DNA of 62,265 nt, taken from Fulvitalea axinellae (GTDB taxonomy: Bacteria > Bacteroidota > Bacteroidia > Cytophagales > Cyclobacteriaceae). The stretch is taken from NCBI RefSeq assembly GCF_036492835.1, contig NZ_AP025323.1, positions 1 to 62,265 on the forward strand, in the 5' to 3' direction. Below are positions 45,220 to 53,846 of the stretch, piece by piece. The notes under the pieces are model-generated. The model did no database searches. It saw only the letters and a program-made list of their open reading frames with translations, and had not been told where the DNA came from. The stretch's first letter is position 1. The number at the start of each line of letters is the position of its first letter. The position numbers and the translations under genes were made by a program.

Positions 45220-46593
45220 ATGGAGCTTACTAAACTTTTAAATCCATCTGAGGGGCTTGAGGCCTCATTTTTTCATTTACAGCTGCTTGATGACTGCCTT
45301 AAATCCGGCTTTTCCCGATTGAGCGAAGTCCAAAAAGAGTCTCTAAACTCGTTTGCCCAAATCTTCTCAAGCACTCCTTTTGAATCTCCTTTGCGGCAAG
45401 CCATTGACGCGCTTGTTCGAGGCGAACTGAAGTCCGAATATTTCAAAACCATAGCGGGCGCCCGCTTGTCGTTGACAGGCGCTATCTATGACGCTCAGCT
45501 CAATTTGCTGGAAGACGCGGGATTTGGAAAATGGACGGCTCCTCAGGAAACGCCTCCAGCTCAGCCCGAATCTCCACTTTTGGAAAGCTGTTTGGAATTC
45601 CTGACAGAAATGGCAATCAACGGATTCGATTCCCTGGAAAACGAACAGCTTCAGCCCTTTAGCCAAACATTGGATAACTTGCTGAAAAACCCTCAATACA
45701 ACCGCCAAAGCAGTTTATTGATCGGTTTTATAAACGAGCTTTCGCAATCGATTCCTATTCATTCGATGTCAAGCGTTCCGTTGCGCCGTTGGGCGGATAT
45801 GTGGTCGAGAGCGGTTATCAATTCGACTTGTGTCGTCGAAAACGGCAAGGACGAAACGATATCGGGAGAGCTTTTCATTTTGGGAACCGACATCAACCAA
45901 CACAGCAATTGTGTATCGTTGAAATGTCACGGAATAGTGCAGAACGAAACCGAAAACCGTTTTGTGAATCTAACCATCACCACCTACAAAGTGGACACCA
46001 TCGTAGGTCCTGAATGCTGGAACTTATTCAAGGATTATTCAGACTTAGTCACAGCGTTATCCGAGAATAAAAGTCTACAAATTAGTGAGTTGCCGATCGT
46101 ATCGGATAATGCGCTACTATGGGATGAAACGAAGGTGGAATTACTGAACGCTTTTTCTCCGCTTGAGGTAGCCAAAGAACATCTTGCCGAAGCCGTGCAA
46201 TATAAAGTTCCGTCTTTCGACCGTCATTATGTGCACATTTGCGCTCCCGTGTTCTTGGAAGGCTACAAAGTGAAAGTCGCCGACGGCGAGCATCGTATTG
46301 TCGCCGATGGTTTTGAGATGAATGTCGATAAAAGCCGGATGTCTTCGATGAGTCTTTTGACTCCTGCGATGATTAAAACTTCCTTATCCTGCTTTGGCTT
46401 TATGCGTTTTGATGGCGTAAACTGGACTTTTCAGGTCTTGACCGTCAATACGGTTGTTAAGAAAAAGGAATACGTTGTCCATAATGCGACAAACTGTGGT
46501 TCGACAGTTCCTCCCGCAATCAAGAAGAAGAAAAAGGCAAACGATTCCTTCTCGATTCTCAAAGAGCGCTCTAGCCGATTATTAAGGAAGTAA
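45220..46593 (+). CDS. Partner protein of the SWIM/VWA/MoxR block, unknown family
   Basis: A 457-residue soluble protein whose ATG touches the stop of the SWIM gene. Residues 1-165 are helical (QLLDDCLKSGFSRLSEVQKE and IDALVRGELKSEYFKTIAGA); residues 190-400 have more strands (ISGELFILGTDINQHSNCVS, VNLTITTYKVDTIVGPECWN). The C-terminus is basic (KKKKANDSFSILKERSSRLL). No motif is recognised. With the SWIM protein it adds up to 624 residues, similar to my memory of the size of YehQ, so it may be the separate C-terminal part of that family. Confidence 0.65.
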   Translation: MELTKLLNPSEGLEASFFHLQLLDDCLKSGFSRLSEVQKESLNSFAQIFSSTPFESPLRQAIDALVRGELKSEYFKTIAGARLSLTGAIYDAQLNLLEDAGFGKWTAPQETPPAQPESPLLESCLEFLTEMAINGFDSLENEQLQPFSQTLDNLLKNPQYNRQSSLLIGFINELSQSIPIHSMSSVPLRRWADMWSRAVINSTCVVENGKDETISGELFILGTDINQHSNCVSLKCHGIVQNETENRFVNLTITTYKVDTIVGPECWNLFKDYSDLVTALSENKSLQISELPIVSDNALLWDETKVELLNAFSPLEVAKEHLAEAVQYKVPSFDRHYVHICAPVFLEGYKVKVADGEHRIVADGFEMNVDKSRMSSMSLLTPAMIKTSLSCFGFMRFDGVNWTFQVLTVNTVVKKKEYVVHNATNCGSTVPPAIKKKKKANDSFSILKERSSRLLRK

Positions 46594-46732
46594 TAGTGAT
46601 GATTTTTTCGGAATCACTCCCTAATAAGAGGGTTTGAGAGGCGAGAGACGATTTATTTTTAAGCACGTTGTGCTATTTATTATTATTCTGAGACGCTTCT
46701 TTTCCGCTACTTAGTCGGAAAAAAGGTCGAAG

Positions 46733-46740
46733 TAATTTTG
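46733..46740 (+). promoter_or_regulatory. -7 box TAATTTTG before the VWA gene
   Basis: It matches TAnnTTTG and is 15 bp before the ATG at 46756. It suggests that VWA, MoxR and DUF5682 have an extra promoter of their own inside the block. No clear -33 box is seen. Confidence 0.5.
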
Positions 46741-46755
46741 CGAGAGTGCTTATTT

Positions 46756-48204
46756 ATGGAACATAAAAAAGAAACTGGTCAGAATAACGAACGGCTGTTG
46801 CTTTATTGGCGGTTGATGAGCAGTATTTTTGGTAGCGAGAAGAATCCCAAACTCGAAAAGCTTAGCGCTGAGATTTTGAAGGATGCCGCTTTGCCCGAAA
46901 TACTATTATCGCAGGACCATTCGATAGACGCGATCGTCCAGCGATATCCGGAGCTTCAGGAGACATTTGACTCTTTGACCGACGGGATATTTTCGGACGA
47001 TAGCAAGCCAAATCTAACCGAGGAAAATAAAGAGCCGACAGCGGAAGCCCAGGCAACTCCTCAAATGTCCTTAGAAACGGAAACGGAGATCAAACCGGCA
47101 GAAGCTACAGAAACCTCTGAAGCTCCCAAGCAACAGGAAGAATCGGCTAATTCTGGAGCAAAGGAAGTTGAAAGAGCGGCTGTTTATTCTAAGATGTTGG
47201 TAAACGTGTTTGCCGCGGTTCAGCACGGAACGGTGACGGCCGGGCAATATAGCCAGTGGAATAACGACAAAAAGTGGCTGGAACGAGCCTTCACACGAAA
47301 CGGCGAAATGGATGGCGGGCTACAAGCCAGCTTGAAAGAAATGGAAGCCGATATTGTGAAGCGAATGCGCCTTCGCGAAGTGTTGGCCGATACGCGTTTG
47401 GCTAAAAAGCTTACGCCAAGCATGGCGCTGGTTGAGGAATTGCTACGGGACAAATCGCATCTTGCCGATGTGGCTTTGAAAAACGCGAAAGACCTCATCA
47501 AGCGCTTTATTGATCAAGTGGCCGAAGTGCTCAAAACGCAGGTGGCGCAGTCGAAAGTCGGGAAAATCGACTATTCCGTTCCTCCCAAAAAGGTGTTCCG
47601 GAATTTGGATCTAAAACGAACCATCTGGAAGAACCTCACCAACTGGGACGCTAAGTCAGAACGCCTGTATGTCGAAAACCTGTACTACAAGCACACCGCA
47701 AAGAAAAATACGCCTTCGAGGTTAATTGTAGTGGTCGACCAATCGGGCTCTATGGTCGATTCGATGGTGAACTGTACGATACTGGCCTCAATATTCGCGG
47801 GTTTGCCTAAAATTGATCCGCATCTGATCGCCTACGATACCCAAGCGATCGACCTGACTTCCTGGATTCACGATCCTTTTGAAGTGTTGATGCGCACCCA
47901 GTTGGGAGGCGGAACAGACGGAACGGCGGCGATGGAAATCGCGAAACCCAAAGTCATTGACCCGAGCAACACGGTGGTGGTTTGGATTTCGGATTTTTAT
48001 GAATGGAAGGCTCAGGAATTGTTCAACCAATTCAAGGCGTTGCACGAGTCGGGAGTGAAATTTATTCCTGTGGGTTCGGTGAGCAGTTCGAATTACCAAT
48101 CCGTTAATCCGTGGTTCAAACAGCGGTTCAAGGAGATGTCTACGCCTGTGATTTCAGGGAAAATAGACAAATTAATTGTTGAGTTGAAAACATTTTTAGC
48201 ATAG
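46756..48204 (+). CDS. VWA-domain protein (CoxE/YehP-like)
   Basis: A 482-residue protein from ATG 46756; the frame upstream to TTG 46738 contains the promoter box. Residues 75-130 are a Glu/Thr/Ala-rich linker. From about 140 to 310 there is a helical domain. The VWA domain begins near 320 with the metal site DQSGS (Asp328, Ser330, Ser332), then GGGTDGTAAM with the MIDAS Thr and VVWISDFYEW with the MIDAS Asp; all are intact. VWA proteins of this kind work with MoxR ATPases to remodel or insert metal into a target. It is 15 bp upstream of the MoxR gene. Confidence 0.88.
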   Translation: MEHKKETGQNNERLLLYWRLMSSIFGSEKNPKLEKLSAEILKDAALPEILLSQDHSIDAIVQRYPELQETFDSLTDGIFSDDSKPNLTEENKEPTAEAQATPQMSLETETEIKPAEATETSEAPKQQEESANSGAKEVERAAVYSKMLVNVFAAVQHGTVTAGQYSQWNNDKKWLERAFTRNGEMDGGLQASLKEMEADIVKRMRLREVLADTRLAKKLTPSMALVEELLRDKSHLADVALKNAKDLIKRFIDQVAEVLKTQVAQSKVGKIDYSVPPKKVFRNLDLKRTIWKNLTNWDAKSERLYVENLYYKHTAKKNTPSRLIVVVDQSGSMVDSMVNCTILASIFAGLPKIDPHLIAYDTQAIDLTSWIHDPFEVLMRTQLGGGTDGTAAMEIAKPKVIDPSNTVVVWISDFYEWKAQELFNQFKALHESGVKFIPVGSVSSSNYQSVNPWFKQRFKEMSTPVISGKIDKLIVELKTFLA

Positions 48205-48218
48205 AAAAAGACAAAATC

Positions 48219-49352
48219 ATGGCAGAGTCATTACGCTTACCGGCAGAAGAAAAATATAAAGAAGAATTAGATTACCTAAAATCAATTGATAACGCGCCAA
48301 AGCCTTTTCAATGGAATTTGAGCGCGAATATGGTTCGTATTTTCATATTGGGCTCTACGCCCGCGGACAATATGGAACGCGAGATTCCTCAAAAATGGTT
48401 TGGCGACAAATCGCTTGTTGAGCGCAGCATTGTCACCCTGGCGTCGGACCGAGGACTTTTATTGATCGGAGATCCGGGAACCGGTAAAAGTTGGTTGGCC
48501 GAATTGCTTGCCGCTGCCATTTGCGATAACTCCACACAAGTTGTGCAGGGAACGGCGGGAACAACCGAAGATCAAATCAAATATTCGTGGAATGTGTCGA
48601 TGGTAATTGCCAAAGGGCAGTCGCACGATTCCTTGATTCCGTCGCCTATTATGCGTTCGATGGCAACGGGTACAATCGGGCGTTTTGAGGAATTGACGCG
48701 TTGTACTTCGGATGTGCAGGACGCTTTGATTTCTATTTTGAGTGAAAAGTACGTTTCTATTCCTGAGTTGAAAGACGGGAATGTTGTATTCGCTCAGCCG
48801 GGTTTCAATATTATCGCAACCGCCAATAGTCGCGACCGTGGCGTAAACGATCTTTCTTCGGCCTTGAAGCGTCGATTCAATTTTGTTCGCATTCCGATCG
48901 TAACCAACAAAAAAGCGGAATCCGACATTATCCATTTCCGCACCAAGGAACTGTTGAAGCGTCATAACTTCGATTATAACGTTTCGAATTCGCTCTTGGA
49001 TATCTTGCTGCAAACTTTCAACGATCTTCGCGAAACATCGGCAGCGGCCAATTCCGACGACGAAAAACTGGAATCCGCGCTTTCGACAGCCGAACAAATC
49101 GGCGTGCTTGAAGACGCCATTTTGCACAGCAATTTTTTTGAACGCGAATTGACGAGCAAAGTGTTGGCTTCGTCGCTAATCGGCTCGTTGGTAAGGCGTA
49201 ATCCAGAGGATGTTTCTTTCATGAATAAGTTTTGGAATAATGTTGTCGAGAAACGCAAGACCGAAAAGGAAGAAGCGAAAGACACAGAAGCCGCAAAAGA
49301 ATGGGAAGATTTTTTGAATGCCGGGAATAGTACAATGGAAGTTATGAAATAG
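48219..49352 (+). CDS. MoxR-type AAA+ ATPase (YehL-like)
   Basis: A 377-residue AAA+ protein. Walker A GDPGTGKS at residues 84-91; the Walker B region reads TIGRFEELTRCTSDVQDAL, with Glu-Glu in place of the usual Asp-Glu; sensor 1 is NIIATANSRDRGVNDLS; the arginine finger is in SSALKRRFNF. A helical lid follows. A His-Asp-Ser-Leu-Ile-Pro stretch before Walker B belongs to the MoxR-specific insert. It should form hexamers that pass force through the VWA protein. 6 bp separate it from the next gene. Confidence 0.9.
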   Translation: MAESLRLPAEEKYKEELDYLKSIDNAPKPFQWNLSANMVRIFILGSTPADNMEREIPQKWFGDKSLVERSIVTLASDRGLLLIGDPGTGKSWLAELLAAAICDNSTQVVQGTAGTTEDQIKYSWNVSMVIAKGQSHDSLIPSPIMRSMATGTIGRFEELTRCTSDVQDALISILSEKYVSIPELKDGNVVFAQPGFNIIATANSRDRGVNDLSSALKRRFNFVRIPIVTNKKAESDIIHFRTKELLKRHNFDYNVSNSLLDILLQTFNDLRETSAAANSDDEKLESALSTAEQIGVLEDAILHSNFFERELTSKVLASSLIGSLVRRNPEDVSFMNKFWNNVVEKRKTEKEEAKDTEAAKEWEDFLNAGNSTMEVMK

Positions 49353-49358
49353 GAGTCA

Positions 49359-52238
49359 ATGTCAAATACCTTAAACAGTCTGTTTGCGAAAACGGACGAT
49401 ACCAAAACCCTGCGGAATACGCTGCTGGGTTCGATCAAGGAGTTTACCAACGGCGATGACGATTACAAGCACTTGCTTCACCATATTTTTGATGATGTGG
49501 AGCGAGCGGCCCGTGAGGACTTGGAAATATTTCCTGTTTGTCATCATTCGCCGTCGTCGGCTCGTTTTATGATCAAGCGACTCCTCGAAAAGCAACCGAA
49601 AGTCATCTTTCTGGAGCTTTGCGAAGACCTTCAGCCCTTGCTCGAGGATTTGCGTCAGTGTACGTTTCCCGTAGCCTTGCAGGCTTTCGCCTTAGAGACG
49701 GAAGGTTTTCCCAAGTCTTGGTCTCCGCTAAGCGTTGTCGCTCCATTGACGGAATTTTCGGCGGAATATCAGGCCATAACCTATGCTTTGGAAACGGGCG
49801 CCCAAATCGTGCTGGTGGATCGTTCATGCGATCATGTTTTTCAGTGGATTCCCCAGGAAGACGACGAGCTGGAAAAAGAAAAGAAGAAGAGCCAAAACAA
49901 GGAGAAGGAAGAACTGGACAGTGAAACCGCCGAAGAAGTGGGGCAGGATATTCACGGTTCGTCCGTGGGGATACAAATAGGCCAGAACCTTCCGGGATTC
50001 GCCGAGTTTGAAACCTTTTTATTGGACAATGCGAATGTCCATCACTATTCGGAATGGTGGGAGAAATATATTGAAGAATCGTTGGTAGGCGAAGACTATG
50101 AAACCTACTATCAGTTAATGTATTTTATCGGAAGCCTATACCGCCGACTCCGCCAGGACAAGAAGGACGATCTCGAGACAAACCGCAATCGCGAACGCTA
50201 TATGTGGCAGCGCATGAAAGAATATGTTCGCGAAAACGACCTAGACGCCGCCGATTGTATTCATGTTTGCGGAGCGTTTCACTCGGTGAGTGATGTGGAA
50301 GAATTTGGAGTCAACAGCGCCGCCGAATACACCATCGGCGAACGCTCAAAAACCCAATGGCTGTACGGTTTGATTCCGTCGAGTTATTTTGCGATCGAAC
50401 ATCAGTTTGGCTTGCCTTCGGGAACAATGTCACTGGCCGAAGCCAATTGGAAAAAGTCGCTGACCAAAGAAAAGTTAAAGTCGTTTAAACTAGGCAAAAA
50501 GAAGAAAAGCTTAAAATTACCCAAAGCCTCCGCCACCACGTCAACGGCAAGCGAAGACATCGCAAAGTTGGTTGACTTTCTGGGCAAAGTTCCCGAAGAT
50601 CATAAAAGCGATGAAAAACAGCTTGTGGATTGGTGCGCAGGCATTGTCAAATTGGCTCGTAAAAACGGTTATTTGGCTTCTACGGCCGATTCAATCGCTA
50701 TTTATCAAACTTCGATTCTGCTGGCCAATATGAGAGGGCGAAAACATCCTTCCCCTTTCGATTTTAAGGAAGCGGCCATCACTTGTCTCGAAAAAGACGC
50801 GACCCCGAAAAAACGAAACATCACACAACTTTGTGTCATTCTTTTGGGTGGAGACAAATCGGGAAAAGTGGGATATTTATCGCTTCCGCCTTTGGCTCAG
50901 AATGTCTACGACCAGCTTGAACCGCTGGGCAAAAACTTGTCGTCCAAGACGATACAGCGTGCATTGATTGACTTCAAGCAAAACCCGGAACTCAAACCCT
51001 GTTCTGATTTGCTGTGGAAGCTGAGTTATTTGACCGACAATCGTATTGTTCACCCGATTATGGGCGAGCGAACGCTGGGTTTTGAGCCGCTTCAGGAATC
51101 ATGGGATTTGTCGATCGGAAAATACCAGCGTGTACTCATTGAGTTGGGTTACGAGGGAATCACGGTGGAGTATGTGATTGAAAAACGGCTGAAGCATTCG
51201 GTTTACAGTTCGGGCGCATCCGCCGCAAAGGGTCTGGACGCGGTCGAGAAGTGTATTCTGTTCTTGGACAATCACCGGTTGGCCGAAGAGCTCGGACGAC
51301 GTTCGGTTGAGCTGATTTCGAAAGAAGATTCGATTAAGGACGCTCCTGAGATTTTCAGGAAGATTCGAAAACTGATTCATTATTACCGAAATCAAGGCCA
51401 GAAATTGCCGCATTGGTTGAATACCTTTATCACAAACGGTTATTCGCATTATTGCACAATGCTGCCAAAGGCATTCGTAGACGAGGACGTTTCGCCCGAC
51501 AAAGTGGCCGCCATGACGGGTTTTGTGTTGACGCTCGAAACATTGGCCTTATCGCTGGGTTGTAATCGCGATCAATTTGTTATCGCCATCAAACAGTCGC
51601 GCCCCACACAGCCGACCAAACTGGCCTTGTTGTGGACCGCCGAGTTGATTCTTTCGATGAAGGAACTGAGCGAAATCAGAGCCTACTTTGATGAACTGTT
51701 GAGCAATCCGATGCGATTGGCGACTTTCCCCGACTATCTGAAGGGTTTCATCATGGCGCTCGATTTTACTTCGGTAACGGTTTCCTTTACGATCGAATTG
51801 TTTTCGAAAGCCTTCCAGCGTTTGCCCGATTCCATTCTGCTTCCGTGGCTTCCAAGTCTGATCACGACTCTCCAAAAGGAGAATCCCGATTTGATGTCGA
51901 AGATCGTGAAAGAAGCGGGAATGCTCTTTCCCAACACTTTGCAAGATCTCAAAAACTGGCAACCTGCTTGGGAAAAAAGTGAAACGGCAACGCCTAAAAA
52001 GGCGGTCCAAAAGCAAACCGAATTAACGGCCGAACAGAAACAAGCCAATGCGCTCATTCATGAGCATAAGGATACGGCCGTGGCTATGGCAAGCCTGTTA
52101 AACTTCGATCTATCATTCGAAAGTGCAACGGAAAGCGAAGCTTCGTCTGTTGGTTTGAGTGAAGAGGAAAAACAAGCCAATCAGCTTATTCTGAGTTATT
52201 CTGATTCGATGGATGTGATGGAGAAGTTGTTGTTTTGA
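49359..52238 (+). CDS. DUF5682 protein (YehM-like), large
   Basis: A 959-residue cytoplasmic protein. The N-terminal 300 residues have FPVCHHSPSSARFMIKRLLE with His62-His63, then KVIFLELCEDLQPLL with Glu86, and later CIHVCGAFHS (His near 305); this recalls the TraB/ChaN/EreA-like metal-hydrolase fold. A basic linker (LGKKKKSLKLPKAS) leads to a long helical part (420-870). The C-terminal 100 residues hold two copies of a short motif (AEQKQANALIHEHKDTAVAM and EEKQANQLILSYSDSMDVME), each about 25 residues. It is the likely effector or client-binding part of the block. E. coli YehM is shorter, as I recall. Confidence 0.82.
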   Translation: MSNTLNSLFAKTDDTKTLRNTLLGSIKEFTNGDDDYKHLLHHIFDDVERAAREDLEIFPVCHHSPSSARFMIKRLLEKQPKVIFLELCEDLQPLLEDLRQCTFPVALQAFALETEGFPKSWSPLSVVAPLTEFSAEYQAITYALETGAQIVLVDRSCDHVFQWIPQEDDELEKEKKKSQNKEKEELDSETAEEVGQDIHGSSVGIQIGQNLPGFAEFETFLLDNANVHHYSEWWEKYIEESLVGEDYETYYQLMYFIGSLYRRLRQDKKDDLETNRNRERYMWQRMKEYVRENDLDAADCIHVCGAFHSVSDVEEFGVNSAAEYTIGERSKTQWLYGLIPSSYFAIEHQFGLPSGTMSLAEANWKKSLTKEKLKSFKLGKKKKSLKLPKASATTSTASEDIAKLVDFLGKVPEDHKSDEKQLVDWCAGIVKLARKNGYLASTADSIAIYQTSILLANMRGRKHPSPFDFKEAAITCLEKDATPKKRNITQLCVILLGGDKSGKVGYLSLPPLAQNVYDQLEPLGKNLSSKTIQRALIDFKQNPELKPCSDLLWKLSYLTDNRIVHPIMGERTLGFEPLQESWDLSIGKYQRVLIELGYEGITVEYVIEKRLKHSVYSSGASAAKGLDAVEKCILFLDNHRLAEELGRRSVELISKEDSIKDAPEIFRKIRKLIHYYRNQGQKLPHWLNTFITNGYSHYCTMLPKAFVDEDVSPDKVAAMTGFVLTLETLALSLGCNRDQFVIAIKQSRPTQPTKLALLWTAELILSMKELSEIRAYFDELLSNPMRLATFPDYLKGFIMALDFTSVTVSFTIELFSKAFQRLPDSILLPWLPSLITTLQKENPDLMSKIVKEAGMLFPNTLQDLKNWQPAWEKSETATPKKAVQKQTELTAEQKQANALIHEHKDTAVAMASLLNFDLSFESATESEASSVGLSEEEKQANQLILSYSDSMDVMEKLLF

Positions 52239-52264
52239 TGTGGGTTGAGTTTTGATGATTTTTA

Positions 52265-52311
52265 AAAAAAAAGCCTTGCTCTGGTATTGATTATTGGGGT
52301 GAGGCTTTTTT
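52265..52311 (+). terminator. Terminator after the YehLMPQ-like block
   Basis: AAAAAAGCCT pairs with AGGCTTTTTT around a long loop, with further T. It lies 27 bp after the DUF5682 stop and could work both ways for the convergent mcrC. Confidence 0.65.
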
Positions 52312-52401
52312 GGTTTTGAGCAGGGACCGGACGTGATGTATACTAACGTTACTACCCCAAAGGGAAAAGGCGACGGAAACGGGCCCTGTTTTTTATTGTT
52401 T

Positions 52402-53658
52402 TTAGGCACGGATCCAATCCTGTACTTGTTGGGCGATGGTATGTTCCCATTCAAGAATGTCAGTGCTGGGAGCGATACGGATTAGGCCTCCGTGTTTGCC
52501 CTGGCCGTGGAAAACGGCCTTGATATCGTCGGATTCCGAATTGTGGTGGGGGTAGACCAGGGCCGATTGGTTGGCTTGGAAGTAGTGTTTGTAGGCGAAG
52601 GTTTGTTGGAGGTCCCTTGAGGACGGTCGGCCGTAGTCGATGTTTTTCCATTTTGTGTCGAGAATAATGTTTTCGGATTGTGCCCGCTCGTGATTTTGTG
52701 TTTGGGATGCGGGTGTCGCTTTGGGCGTCAGTAGGATATCCGGGCGGAGCGTGGAGTTTTCCCAGAACCTTTTGGTTTGTTGGGCGTGGACGGTGTAGGG
52801 GAAATCTTCCTCGGTTTCCTGTTTTTTTAGGCTTTTGTAGACGAATTTCTCCCATAGGGTATTCATGTCGAACATCAGGGCCAAGGATTGGGTGTCGCCG
52901 GCGGAGAGGTCTGGATGGAGGCTGAGGAGTATCAGGCGGGCTATTCCTAGAGCTTGCTCATAGGGTTTCGTCTTGCGGTTTAGGGTGATTTTGTCGAAGG
53001 TTGTGGCGTCGATACGGGGTAGCGGGGCCGTGTCGGGCATATCTTGGCGCAGGGCTTTGGCCTGTTGTTGGCTGTGGCCGGCGGTGCGGGCGATTGCGTC
53101 GAGGGTGGCGTTCAGGATTTGGTGCAGGCGGTGGTTTTGGTCGTATACGGTATGGTGTACGTGGAAACGTTCTTTGTGGACGGTGTTTTTGCGGATATGG
53201 TTCGGGAAGTCGAGGCGCCCTTTGAGTGCTTTCTGTTGGCTTTGGGTTTGCCGGTATTTTTTGACGAGTCCGCGTCGGAAGAGGTAATCGGTTTCGGCAA
53301 GGAACCAGTGGAAGTACAGGTCGAGGAGATCGGTCTTTTTTGTCTTGACCTTGGCGCGGGTGGGGGCGTGCACTTTGAGGTCGCCGATGGCTTTGAGCAT
53401 TCCGAAGAGCAGATCCCGCCAGTTTTGTTCGTCGTCGGTATGGCGGTCTATTTTGGGGAGAATCTCGACGGTGATGCCGGCGGTATGGATAACGCCTACG
53501 TGTTGGTTGAATTTGACTCCCCTGTATATCGGGCTGAAGTAGCGGGGTTCGCGGGCGTGGAAGCGCTGGAGGGCTTCGATATGGTCGGCGGTGATTGTAT
53601 GGCCGTTTAGGGTGTGGCCTATTTTTAGGGTTTGGTGTTCGTAGGTGGTGATGTTCAT
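52402..53658 (-). CDS. mcrC: McrC-type subunit of a modification-dependent restriction system
   Basis: A 418-residue nuclease subunit of McrBC. The N-terminal domain has HVGVIHTAGITVEILPKIDR, the central part VKKYRQTQSQQKALKGRLDF. The C-terminal PD-(D/E)xK nuclease region holds TLRPDILLTPKATPA and NIILDTKWKNIDY, so Asp and Asp-x-Lys are present. It cuts methylated DNA after McrB has moved along it using GTP. It lies downstream of mcrB on the same strand, 188 bp away, an unusually wide gap filled with two R1 repeats. Confidence 0.92.
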   Translation of the reverse strand: MNITTYEHQTLKIGHTLNGHTITADHIEALQRFHAREPRYFSPIYRGVKFNQHVGVIHTAGITVEILPKIDRHTDDEQNWRDLLFGMLKAIGDLKVHAPTRAKVKTKKTDLLDLYFHWFLAETDYLFRRGLVKKYRQTQSQQKALKGRLDFPNHIRKNTVHKERFHVHHTVYDQNHRLHQILNATLDAIARTAGHSQQQAKALRQDMPDTAPLPRIDATTFDKITLNRKTKPYEQALGIARLILLSLHPDLSAGDTQSLALMFDMNTLWEKFVYKSLKKQETEEDFPYTVHAQQTKRFWENSTLRPDILLTPKATPASQTQNHERAQSENIILDTKWKNIDYGRPSSRDLQQTFAYKHYFQANQSALVYPHHNSESDDIKAVFHGQGKHGGLIRIAPSTDILEWEHTIAQQVQDWIRA

Positions 53659-53740
53659 TTTGGAATATTTGCTGTCTGTATCCGGAAGAAGTCACCCGTA
53701 TTCGGGTAGAGTGGGCATCAAAATCAGAAGAGGTGAAAAA

Positions 53741-53845
53741 TCATTGTGGAGCGGACAGGGCATGCCCAGTCCCTACATGACCGTTTGGTGAATGTCGGGG
53801 CTGGACCATCCGCATGGGGGAGACAGGGCGTGCCCTGTCTGTACG
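53741..53845 (+). repeat. Two R1 repeats between mcrB and mcrC
   Basis: A worn copy (53741-53776, core GGACAGGGCATGCCCAGTCC) and a good copy (53805-53845, AGACAGGGCGTGCCCTGTCT). The second ends 1 bp before the mcrB stop. They put stable hairpins inside the mcrBC transcript. Confidence 0.85.
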
Positions 53846-53846
53846 G

